This document shows positions 33,310 through 45,300 of a stretch of 64,000 nucleotides of DNA, one piece after another. The stretch is from positions 412,247 to 476,246 of the forward strand of contig CALYLW010000183.1 of the NCBI GenBank assembly GCA_944989445.1. Direction: 5' to 3'. Each line of letters opens with the position of its first letter. Within the stretch, counting starts at the first letter, position 1. The notes under the pieces were generated by a model. The model did not search any database, was not told where the DNA came from, and worked only from the letters and a program-made list of their open reading frames with translations. Source of the DNA: Ampullaceana balthica. Taxonomy: Eukaryota > Mollusca > Gastropoda > Lymnaeidae. Both the position numbers and the translations under genes were made by a program.

Positions 33310-35220
33310 CTAAAGACGCCCTCGATGAACACCAAAAAGGTGTCACAAGAGCAGAAAAAATTATTTCTAAACACGAAACTTATAATCAACACCAAACTCC
33401 TTGCTAAATATCGTATATCAATTGATGAAACGGTAATATCTGGTTTAAATCAATCACTCGCATCTGAATTATAGGCGACAATTGATAATGAAGTTAAGCC
33501 TGCACAATTATTTTCTTTAATTATTGAATCAACCATTGATATATCTAGAGTTGATCAGATGTCAGTTTCTTTACATTCAGTTTTAAAATCAGGACATGTT
33601 GTGGAAAGATTTATAGGCTTTTATACTTTGGTAAACATCGGCTGGATAACGAATAGTGCATGCGCTAGTCTCACAAGCTGAGGGGCGTGGCATCTAGCCC
33701 ACGTTAAAGCCACAATAAAAATAAATAAAGGTAAAAAAAGATTTTCAAAAACCACGTTTTTATAAGTGTACTAAAAAGAAGAAAATAATTTAAAACTTAT
33801 AAATTCAAGTTCATGTACTTTGATTTAATATGACTAAAAACTTGGGGCGGGTTTTTGGTATAAAAGTTAAAGAGAGATCTATAAGTGAGAGAATGAGTGA
33901 AATGCATATGTAAAACCTCATAAGTGCCCTCGTAAATAAAAAATGCTCCCGCATTTGCTGAGAAGATTTTAACGGAAATAAAAAAGTGAAACATTGATTT
34001 CACACTCTGTCGAGGACACGCATACTCTGGAATTAAGAGTGGCCTTTAAACTCAGATAAAGAAACTTTCACCCAATTATTGTGCCCATGTTTTGAATTTG
34101 GTTACTATCGAAGCAATGTCTGTAAACAGTGGTATACAGTTGTTTTTTGGCGCAGATTTAAGGTTGTATGCATTCCTTACGTCTAGTTTACCACGTCTAC
34201 ATACTCTTAAAGAATACAAGAAATCTCAATATGAATCAACAGTAGATACTCTGAAACGAATTTCTGATACAAGATGTGCAAGCCGTAAGTATGCAGTTCA
34301 TGCAGTTGTTGGATCATTCTCTGCTATTCTAGCCACACTTGATTCAGGGGAATCAACAGAATAGAAAGGAAGTGTCAGAGCAGAAGCTATGGGAATATCT
34401 GTTTTAATAACAAAATATTCTTTTGTTTTTCTGATGCTATTTGTACAAAAGTTATCTTCATGTTATCAAACTACTTGCAACGCCTTTGCAAAACAGTTGA
34501 TCGAAGTTGGAAAAAATAAGTTTGTTGATATGAGAAGCGATGACGCTTTTGAAATGCTGAATGTAGATGTCAAATCATTTATTAACGAAAATGGTTCCAA
34601 ACTATGTAGATGTTAAAACAGAATTTAAAGAAAAGCGAATTGAAAAAAAGAAAAGTATGGCAGGCAAACTTAGCAGAGATAAAATGGCTGATGATCCAAC
34701 TACACGCTTTAAATCTGAAACGTACTTCACTATCATGGATAAACTTGTAACACAAATAGATGATCGATATAATGACTTTCGGAGCACAGTTACTTATTTC
34801 TATGGTATTGATCCATCACAAATGTCGGAGGAAAATAAAGATTCTTTTCAAAGTTTATGCAAAATTTACAAACACGACATTAACCTTGAAGAAGCAATCG
34901 TAGAATATAAGATTTGTATGCATTAACGCAGCTACCCTTTCCTCTTAAACTAAAACTTAAAAAGGTTCAGCCATTCTAGACTGAAAAACTAATGGCATCA
35001 GGTCTCCCTAATTTGTCAATACTCTATAAAATTTACATGACTCTTCCTGTTAGCAGTGCTACTGCTTAAAGATGTTTCAGTACATTGAAACTCATCAAAA
35101 ATTATTTGCGCTCAACAATGACAAACGAACGCCTGTCTGAATCGGCATTAATTTCAATTGAACGTGATCTAGCTGAGAACGTTGACTTTGAATCAACGAT
35201 AAATCGTTTTGCTTAAATAA
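33310..35220 (+). pseudogene. ZMYM1-like hAT transposase pseudogene
   Basis: Order: PAQLFSLIIESTIDISRVDQ and VVERFIGFY (about 33500-33625); after a foldback insertion, LVTIEAMSVNSGIQLFFG and LKRISDTRCASRKYAVHAVV (about 34098-34310); a Lys-rich linker; DDPTTRFKSETYFTIMDKLV and KIYKHDINLEEAIVEYK (about 34690-34915); and the C-terminal block LPVSSATA, stop, RCFSTLKLIKNYLRSTMTNE with LISIERDLAENVDFE (about 35040-35195). Several stops and shifts. Confidence 0.85.
33716..33935. repeat. Foldback-type MITE, copy b (partial)
   Basis: CCACGTTTTTATAAGTGTAC, TTTAATATGACTAAAAAC and TCTATAAGTGAGAGAATGAG match the left arm and centre of the foldback family. The right arm is missing. Confidence 0.7.
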
Positions 35221-36991
35221 AATCACGTAGAAAGCAATTTATATAGGGCTGAGGTCTCTATCTTATCGTATCTTATCTGTTACTGACGCTCCTTCTATAC
35301 AGAAGAATATTGCGTCATATGCTTATCCATGGTTTGTATTTAGTCCTGCATTCTTATTAGAGTATTGAATGTTTTTTTTAAAGAACTTACAATCATTGTT
35401 TATGTAAAGTTCATAGATTTTCCCAAAGTTTGATGCTCAAACTTCCAGTGATAAATTATTTTTTTAAAAATTCTGAAGTAAATTGTTTAGTTTATTTATA
35501 AGTATAATATTATTGGCACTCTTTGTGTATGTGTTACTAATCCTGACCAATCCACTCAACCAAAATCTCTGTGTTTTTCATTATTCATAGCATCAGATTA
35601 CCTGGACTTAAACTGAACTATTTTGTCAGATAAAATTCCCATTTCATTCTTTCAGATAGAAAACTATTACAAGAACTAAAAACAGTAGCGCTTAAAATTT
35701 TGTTAGTAAAAATAAGTTGTTCTCTTTGGAACTAAGTTCATAATTTACTGTCATCTTTTTATCCTACATATGATATATGCATATAATACGTATATGATAA
35801 ATGATTTCTTTAATTACTTAGGCCTTTTATTAATGATTAACATTTTTTAAAATACATTATATTTTATTTGCATTTGTGACCTATTACTCTCCTGAATATA
35901 AAGCAATTGTTTGTATATTGAAGAGATTCATTGCAATGGTTTGATGTAAACAAAAATAATATTAAATACATGTAAATGTAATGTACTTTGAATGATCAAC
36001 ACAGCATTTATTATTTAACACTTAGTTATTTGTTTGAGTTACTGTCAGTGCTATTCATGGCAAGCTGAACAAACTGATGAGTCATCTTGCAGATAGTACA
36101 ACAAACTATTGGAGGCCTATAAACTATAAAAAATTTAATAAAATTATACCTCATTATCAAAAAATTTTAGAAGTTTCATTTAGCACAAAGACTATAAACT
36201 TATTATGCTGAGTTTTCTATGTTAAAGTCTGCTAGGATATTCAGCAATTGAAAGTGAACACAAAGGATTATGAGAAATTTAGATTTCGTCACAAATAACA
36301 GCTCCCAAATTAACTACCATTTTCATAAATTCAATTGATTAACCATATCTACGTAAGACTAGATGTTTCTTTTTGTCTAGCAAGTTGCCATAGGGAAACT
36401 CTGAAAATGTATGTAACATAAACAACACATTTTAGATTTCATATTTGAGACTGCAGCAGTCTGTTAAGGTGAAAACTTATTAAAGTAAATCTCACATTTA
36501 AAGTGAGCAGAAACGTTTTTAACATAAAATATAGCAATAAGAGTGAATCTCATATCAAATTTCTAATCTTCATTGCAGAACCAGCAATTTAGACAAATGA
36601 ATTTTATTTCAGTACCTATAAATATTTGCACTAAGTGCATGAATAAAAAAAAATTTTTGCGGCGCCCCTTGAAATTCTCCTCGCCCCCCCACGAAGACAA
36701 ACCTAAATCCGCCACTGACACCAACACTTATTTATACACACCTCCAGTTGATTTTATTTAATTTTGTATTAATGGCTTATCATGTCATCCTTTTCTTGAT
36801 TTTTTAAACTCCATTGTAGGCTAGGCAAAGTAAGTTGTTCAAATATTATCACAAGCAAAAGAAAAAAGTCGCTGTTATGATGCAGTCGCTATTATGATGG
36901 TCGCTGTTTTGATACAGTCGCTATTTTGAAGTCGCTATTATGACGGTCGCTGTTTTGACAGTCGCTATTCTGCTCGGATGCGGTAATTGAC

Positions 36992-39193
36992 TCATTAGAA
37001 TATCTAGACCACCAGAAATGAACTAGGGCCTTTAAATTAGCAGACTTTATAAAAAAATGTGATGACGAAGTACGAAGCTCATTGGAGTCGTTACCAGAAT
37101 GAAAAAACTTGTATCTTAGTGAAAGCTGCCCTCACGGGTGGAATGTTTTGAGTCAAGCAATATGGCGATAGGCTCCGCCCACTGGCGTCAAGACTTTTTA
37201 CTGTATAAGTATAAATGCTCTTTCCAGAACCGTACCTTAAATAGATTTAATTGAAAAGTGTATTATGCATTTCCCTTGTAAGTCTGTCATTTCAGATGTA
37301 TATTTTCATTTAGCTGCTCATTAATATTTAAGTTAAGGTACCTTATACCAATTATATAAGTATTTATGTAATTATCTTCATCACCTTATTTAATTAAATA
37401 TTGATATTTTCCTTTTTAAGCTATAGGTCATGGTCAGCAACCTACAGCTGTTAAATTAGATGTGTAATTTATATACAATTTTTATTTAAAACTACAGTGA
37501 CAATTTTGTCAATAAGTGGATCAACCATATTTTAAGTTTAATAAAACAAATAAAATTGATATTATAATAATAAATGCATTCTTTATTGAGCCATTTCTAT
37601 CTTGTTTATCAAGCCAAATCATTTATACAAAAAAAAATGCAAGGTCATGTTCATTTTACATTAAACATACATTTTTAATTGTTATTAAACCTGGTGAGAC
37701 CTTCTATTGAGTGGAGGTTGCTACACCACTGCTAGTGAAATTTCTTTATTTTGATATTTATCACAGAAATTATGTACAATAAAATCTATGCAAAAAAACA
37801 CAATCAGCAACTCAAACCTTAACATAATTCCTTAAAATATTTCAAATGATTTTTTTAAATACTAAACAAAACTTTTTTAAAAAGTTATTTGTACAACATG
37901 TAATTATAATTTGAAATTATTTTTATTGAAAAATAAAAGAAGTAAGGATTTTTTTAAAAAATGTACATAATCTTATTCTTTTTCTTTAACAACCATTTAT
38001 AACTGGAGCCAGTCACATAGGGCTATCTGAAATAGCAAGTGTAAACTTTTTTACATAAAAGTTAGAAAGAATTACATTAAATGGACATAATAAACTAACA
38101 CAGATAACTTGACTTAGTTCATTTTGATAATAATGTTTGTATGATTATAATCCATGTGTCTTAACTGCAGCTGAAAAAAATAAATAAAAAGAAAATGAAT
38201 TAAAAGCAGGTGTTTCAATGGTATAAATAATAAACACAATTTTTTGTTGCAGAACTTTTTCCAGTTTTTTAGTGTGCCTTTAGCAAAAGATTATGTTTCA
38301 AGCGCAGACTAGTTTATGCTAGTTTGTTAAACATTGTTGTAAACTAATCAGATTATTTGAAAACTCAACTTGACTCTTGAAGTGAAGATATCATCAAGGT
38401 GTTTTATTCATTCTATTTGGTCTCTAAACAGACAAATAAAAACTTAAAATTTACTGAATGGAAAAATTGTTTTTACTTTGCCTCTAAAAAGAACTTTAAA
38501 TTGCTAAAACATTTGTCTACAGAATGCAGACTACCCTTGACCAAAAAAGAGGTTATACACTTATTTTATTCAGGAGGTTACTAATATTACTTATCACCTC
38601 TCTATTGCTATTTCATACCCTTCACTTAAATTTTTCAAACTTTATGACATATCTTTTTAAAAGTTGGAAAATATTTATAAATGTAATAAAGGTAATTTTT
38701 TAAAGCATTACTTATACTTACATAAAACCAGATAAATGATTTCATACTTGAATTTTCTGTATTTCAAGAAATACAAGAAAAATAACCAATTTAAAAAAAT
38801 CTAATATAATTTTTTTTTGAAATCTTTTAAGCAATTTATGTACAATTTTGAAGCATATAAGGTATCATTATTTTTTATCTGTAGTTTTTCTTTTTGAAGA
38901 AATAACTCGGTAACAAAAGGATTGCATCAAATTGTGCTTATTTAAAATCCAACAAGTATTGTTATAGTGATGGAATAATATTTACATGAATAAACCATTT
39001 CATTAAAAAAATCAGAAGTACACCCAAATGAAATGACTTCGGTAAAAAAGAAATGAATACCATTTTCTCTACATTTTATAGCAAACTTTATGTTTTATTA
39101 TTATTTTTTTTAGTCTTCATAATCTTTTAGAATATAAAAAATATAGATTAAGCCTTTTGCACATATTTATATATTAAAAATGAGAAAAAAATG
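36992..39193. other. AT-rich region downstream of UFC1
   Basis: Very AT-rich, with no recognisable coding exon or repeat terminus. It lies 3' of the minus-strand UFC1 gene and may include part of its 3' flank. Confidence 0.4.
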
Positions 39194-39199
39194 TTTATT
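39194..39199 (-). terminator. UFC1: Candidate polyadenylation signal of UFC1
   Basis: AATAAA on the minus strand, about 52 nt beyond the UFC1 stop codon. Several other AATAAA words occur further on in this AT-rich flank, so the site actually used is uncertain. Confidence 0.4.
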
Positions 39200-39250
39200 A
39201 GACACACACAAAGTATTTGTATCAAATTTACCTTTAATTTCTTGCCTAGA

Positions 39251-39331
39251 TCACTCATTTACATTTCCTTTATGAATCACAACACCCCTTTGTATGAGGT
39301 CAGGAATTTCAACAGCTAACCAAGGTCCAAG
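39251..39331 (-). CDS. UFC1: UFC1 exon 5 (C-terminus and stop)
   Basis: Acceptor ACTGATCTCAG|CTTGG. Codes [16 protein letters not shown] and [10 protein letters not shown], then TGA at 39251-39253. The [13 protein letters not shown] block is the conserved UFC1 C-terminal helix region; the last ten residues are species-specific. Confidence 0.96.
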   Translation of the reverse strand, partial: LGPWLAVEIPDLIQRGVVIHKGNVNE

Positions 39332-42300
39332 CTGAGATCAGTTATGAAATAACATTCATTAGAGAACATTCATGTTTGGGTTATAACAAGTATTCGTACA
39401 CATTGTATGGTGTCAGTTCAAAAATAATGCACTGAGTAGTAAAAATCTGCTACATTATCAAAACAGCTTCAGAAACGGGCCCAAAAGTAATTAGAGTTCA
39501 AATTAGAAAACAAAATTATGAACTTTAAAATTTTTAAAATATATAAAATAATAATTTGTTTTAAATGGTCCGAAATTTTGATGCTTAAACAAATTAAATA
39601 GATATCATAATATTAGTGGAATTTTTCTTTTTTTTTAAATTTAACTATTGGGTGTAGACCAGTGGTTCCCAAAGTGGTCCGTACGGACCCCTTGGGGTCC
39701 GCGGAACCCTTCAGGGGGTCCGTGGAAAATTAAAATTGATTTGGGGGTCCCTGAACAACGTCAGGGGGTCCGTGCAAGGCTTAACATCAAATAATAAAAC
39801 TGATAAATTAATAATATTATTGAAATTAAAATAAATAATAATAAATAAAATAGCATGTGAATGCCTGTTCTACTAATTAAATACTATCTTAAATACTATT
39901 CTTCATGGATACAATGTTGTGTTACGTAGAAAAAGTAGTAGAACTACTGTAATTCCACATCTATAACCAATCAAAATACTTGGTTTGTTGAAAGGTCAAG
40001 CTTGATGCAGAAGAAATGCCGAATTCCTATAACTATAAGTAGAAAAATACAAGTTTTTAACTTAAATCTACGAGGGTTGCAAGGTTGTGTATTTTTCGAT
40101 GTGTCGGGAAGTTATATTTATCTAAATTGTATCCTATCATCAAATAGTGTTTTCAATAGAGCTTTACTGTAGCATTCCATTGAAAATGTTAATAATTCTT
40201 AACAGTGGTTTGTTACAACTGATAAGAGAATGAGTGAGCCCAAGGCTGGATTGAGACTTGATGGGGCCCTAAGCTATTTAAGGCCCTTTTGAAGTCTAGA
40301 TATTCTATATTAGTGACAAATATGAAAACAAAATTTCGGGGGCCCCCAAGAAGGCAGGGGCCCTAAGTTATAGCTTGTTTAGCAAATAGGTAAATCCAGC
40401 ACTGAATGAGCCGAAGAAACAATTCCGACAATATGGTGTTAATGGATATTTGAAGTATGGCTAAATGTTTGGAAACAGTTACGAAAGGTGAAACGTTATT
40501 AACTGAATTTTTTAAACAAATGTTTGAAGTTAAAGCAATACTCTTGACTTTCTGGCATACTTAAAACATTCTATACCAAATGTATTTTCAGTAAATTGAG
40601 GAATTCATCGACATCAAATATTCAAAAAAATCTTAGTGAAAGTTTGCATGGATGACTACATTATGTCATTAGAGCAGTTAATAAAATCAAAAGGAATGCC
40701 TTCAATTAGAGATTATTTGCTAACTATGGTTTGGAAAACGAAGAAGACTATAATGGATTATTTATTCACACAGAAGTACGCTGGTTATCATCACGTACAT
40801 ATTTAAATCGATTTAATCCTCTCTTTGATTCAGTGTTTAAATTCCTGGAAAACAAAGACAATGATCAGCAACACAACTCTAAAAAATGACATATCCTTTA
40901 TGAAGGAATTATTTACCCAACTTTAACGAAACTAATTTGAAACTACAACTACTACAAGGTAACCAATTAAATTTAATCAAAACTAAAAGCGTTATGTCTG
41001 AGTTTGTTGCAACCCTTTTTCTGTGCAAACAAAACTTAGGAACAGGAGAATGTTCTCAGTTTTCAAATCTTTTGAAATTGCAAAATAGAGATAAAGATTT
41101 GCTTGCTTAATGTCAAAACTTAACGGCTCTTCATGCAGACCTCAGAATTGAACCAAAGATTTGTAGGCATTCATCACTATTGGATATTTCCGAATGGCAG
41201 TTGAACTCTTTAACGCATGGACAATCTCAAGTCCATAACACAGATGAATACATACTAATACAGGAGCAGCTTATTGAAATATCGACAAATGAGGAACTAA
41301 AACCAATGTTTGGGCTAGGATAGCACAAATTATGGTTACAAGTCAGATCCCAATTTTATATCATGCAATATAGGTTATTGTGCAGAATTTTTTGACTGTT
41401 TTCCTGTCTTCTTATTTGGTAGAACAAAAATTCAGTGGCGTTATGAACCTCATCATAAAAAACAAGGACAACAAAAATAAAAAACAATAAACGACTAGAA
41501 ATTGGTGCTCGTGAGCATTTGCGGTTCCTACACACAAACATTGAGTCGGTCATAAACCCTATATATTAAAAGGCTATGTTCCGTGCGGTCATCGATAGCG
41601 ATTGGTCCCTCAAACACATATGGCTCCTACAGCCAATCATATTGAACACGTTTACGCGGACGTTCAAAACGAGTTATTTTTAGTGCAGTATTTCTTCGAA
41701 GACTTTATTTTGAGTTATGCGCGTTAGGATTTATAGTCAAAATCTCTGTTTTTACGAGTTATTTATTTTAACTATAATGAATAGTATTTTTGACGTGATG
41801 CACATCTATGCCGGTCGAGACGGCTATTGGAGGGGAGTTACAACATCCCACAGAACGGTGGCGGAACGTCCTTGAACGGGCTTTGTTGCTGGTACACTCA
41901 CAAAATCTCATCACGTTAATCCAAGTTATTAATTGTTTTCAATTTAATCTTAAACAAAAGTGATAATTTCAATAAATACCGTACTTTTCATCAAATGTTG
42001 TTTTTGTAATATTTGTACTATGAATTTATAAAAGTTTTTTTCACTTGGGGGTCCGTGGGGAAGTTTTGAGTATAAAAGGGGTCCGTGGGTCAAAAAAGTT
42101 TGGGAACCACTGGTGTAGACTTTTGTTTCAAAATTGATTAATCCAACACTAGGGAGTGCATGAACATTTTCTAAATTTTCATCAATTTATTAATTTGTTT
42201 TTAGGTTTCTATTTTTTTTATCTAGCTCAACATGTATTGAAAAAACTAAATTAAGAGGCTTCTAATAACTGTATTGCAAAATCATGATTACACTACACTA

Positions 42301-45300
42301 CTGGCTATTAAACCTCTAAATTTCATATCTTTTCTTAAGTTTATATTTTAAAAGGTTGCCAATATTTGAAACTTCTCTGTTAACCATTACAGAATTGTAG
42401 GCCTTTATAAGACTGCTTTCAATAAGGGTATTCTAAACAAGAAATAAAGAAATGATACTAAAAATTGTGGCTTAATATCAAAAGAAGCCAGTATTTAGAG
42501 AAATACAGAATATCCACATTTAACAATTTCCACTTATTTCAATCAGTTAAAAAGTACCTTTTAGTTCTCTTTGATAAAATATTTTAAGAACGACTCTAGT
42601 TGTCATTTGAATTATTATTTTATTTTTGAAAAAGAATCACTGTGTGATTGTCATAACTTTAAAATTCATGAGTCCTTGATAGCAAGACATCTGGATTACA
42701 ATAGGATGGAATGGTTAAAAAAATGATTTTAAACGATTCCGCTACAATTCCGATTCTACCCAATTATCCTTATTCCCGATACGATTCCTGTCCATATTTA
42801 TTACGTATATGTATAACTGTGCCCAGGTATTAACATATTCAATTAATATAAAAGTTGAGAATTGATTAGAAAAGTTTATTAACTTGCTATTGAAGCTTTA
42901 CAATATGCTAGATAACAATATATTGGAAAGGTTTTATATAAACACATCTATCAATGATCAATAGTTCCATTTTAATATAAATAATACAAAGATGTAGTAT
43001 TGAGTTCAAAATAATATAAATAATTCCATTTTAATGAAAAAAACTTAATTCAGTTCAATCAGTTGATAGTAAGAATATGCATTTAATCATAGTCATATTG
43101 AAGCACTTGCAAATTATAGTGCAAAAACACATGCATCTCTCCAGTTGTTGGTTATAAACGGTTTCTCTTGGAAGTTCTTGTTTGCTTTCCCCCAGCTAAG
43201 AGGATTTTTCATTGTTTGCAATCAGTTTAAATGTTAGATACTAAGGTTGTTAAAGGTTAACCGGTCCTCAGATCAGGATCGGTCCCGTTTAATCAGGACC
43301 GGTTAACCGTAACTTCATTTAGTCAGTATTAGCTTATTACCCGGAGTTAATTTTTTGTTGTGTTACGGCAGAATACCAGAGCCAATACGCGAGGGACCGT
43401 GACATCAAAGAAAAAGTTGTGAAACTTTTAATGTTTATTAATATTCATAGAAATTTTTATTTATGTTTAGCAGCCTTGTACATGATAGAGAGTTTTGATG
43501 AGCGCCCCACGCTTTTATGTGCAGTGGATAGGTTCACGATTTCACCTGTAATCATAGAAAATTTTTATTTTCTTCTTTTTAGTGCACTTTCTACATGTAA
43601 ATAAAAGCGTGTCCTTTTTAAAAAAAAGATTTTTTTTACATTATTTTATTTTCTACTTTGAAGTCTCAAATTTATTTTTTTAAAATGTGGGTGTGAGAAG
43701 GGGCATAATTGATAAAAGGGAATGTTTGAATAATCAAAACTCCTGTTGCTCTTCTTGTATTATCTTGTCAATTTAGATTTAGTTTCGTATTACTGAGCTG
43801 TAAAGCATGTGATGTAAACATTTTCGGTGTCTGCAATAACAGACCCATAGTAAAACCACGTGCGCACAGGCCATGAACGCACACTGTCTTCACATGTTCA
43901 CCCTACGCCGATTGGCTGGAGAAGACATGACCCCATTTTTTCATTGGTTCTGGCCCTCGCCTTGAAAATTACTATGCCGATAGGCGTTGTGTGAGAAATA
44001 GAACGAAATATAGACCTAAACTAAAAAATGCATTAATTTAATTACGTACATTCGATAGATCTGAAATTTTGATACAATGCATTGTCATCCAAGATCTATC
44101 TGTGGTAAAATGTTGAGATCTCTAGGACCATCAGAAGTGGTTTAATTTTACGTTACAAGATTTGAAGGAAGGATGGATGGATGCAACATACAAACAGTGT
44201 GACTCAAATAAAAGCGTATAAAAAATTGAAATTGTTAAATAATACTATAAGAGGTGTCAAAGTTATATAAAATTCTCCCAGCTTACTAATCAATACTACC
44301 TCTGAGTATCAGGGTACCCGTCCTTGATTAATGATAATAAGATTTTAACTAAATTAGTAAGAGAAAAACCTGAAACACAATATTTTAGACATAAGTTCTT
44401 CCAAACATAGTATTCAGTTTTCAAAAGCAATAATACATAGACGAGAAAACTGCACATAACTTTTTCAATAAAATGATAAATCATTTTACAGGTTACATTA
44501 TTTTACAGGTTTACAAGTGACAGTTGGCAACAGAGAAAACATGAAGTAGCTTAGCCTAGAGAATTTTGTACAACTGACTTAAAAATAAAATACACTAGTA
44601 GACAAAATTAAGTATTAAGTCCTTAACTCTTCTTCTCTGGAATTATTTTTTCTCATTAGGATGGAATTATCCATTCTGGAAATTTGTCATGCCATGCTAT
44701 CTTAAATTGTTAAAAACTTTTTCATTTTTTAGCATAAAATATATTTGGTATTGAATTAAAGGGGAATGAATGATGTTTTCAGACAATACAGACTCATGAT
44801 TTTATTTTCATAAATAATATGATTTGTTTTAGTGAAAATAAATATAAAAACTCAAAATCCTTTTACAAAACCTCATTGAAAGACACAAAAATTAATTTGT
44901 TTATCCAAAAAGTAAGAAAGGGTGTTTTTTCTAAACTATATTCATATTTACAGCAAAGAGAAATAACTTCACATTAAATAAAAACACAAAATAAAACATC
45001 AGAGCTCAATCATAATGCCCATCCACACAGTAAAATAATGTAATACAAAAATTGAACTGTTTACAATGGAACTGGGAGCTATATTATGTCTTTCTAGTTA
45101 CATTACAATGTATTGAAATTAGAAATTATGTTAAATACTATCCTAAATTGCACTTAAATTTAGCGGCAAGTTTAGCAGCTTTAGACTTTATATTGTTTAT
45201 ATTATTATTTGTAGTATAAATAATTATTATCAGTACAACAAGGCAGTAGAGACAGGAAGTCAACTTCATTGTCAATTTCACTACGACTACTAGCACTAGG

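Larger units (their letters stand above)
33233..36717 (+). mobile_element. hAT element (3.5 kb) with perfect 8-bp duplication
   Basis: Starts CAGTGGCGGATTCAGC and ends AAATCCGCCACTG. ACACCAAC flanks it on both sides (33225-33232 and 36718-36725). Poly-C/poly-G blocks lie just inside the ends. A plus-strand ZMYM1-like transposase pseudogene lies within; a foldback copy (33716-33935) and a SINE-tail fragment (about 35250-35310) are nested in it. Confidence 0.93.
32427..36982. mobile_element. Iterated-terminus (foldback-like) element 2
   Basis: The left end GGCACGGGTTCAAAATAGCG is followed by iterated AGCGACTGTC / AGCGACCATCATAAT words to about 32510. The right end (36865-36982) is the inverse: GTCGCTGTTATGAT / GTCGCTATTATGAT / GTCGCTGTTTTGAC repeated about seven times. 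The 9-bp duplication GTAATTGAC is perfect (32418-32426 and 36983-36991). The interior is dominated by an inserted hAT (33233-36717). No coding sequence of its own is recognised. Confidence 0.83.
39660..42112 (+). mobile_element. hAT element (2.45 kb) in UFC1 intron 4
   Basis: Starts CAGTGGTTCCCAAAGTGGTC and ends TTTGGGAACCACTG. The perfect 8-bp duplication GTGTAGAC lies at 39652-39659 and 42113-42120. GGGGTCCGTGG words repeat near both ends. It contains a plus-strand ZBED5-like pseudogene, a nested 164-bp MITE, and a block at about 41565-41780 ending with the GGATTTATAGTCAAAATCTC word of repeat X. Confidence 0.93.
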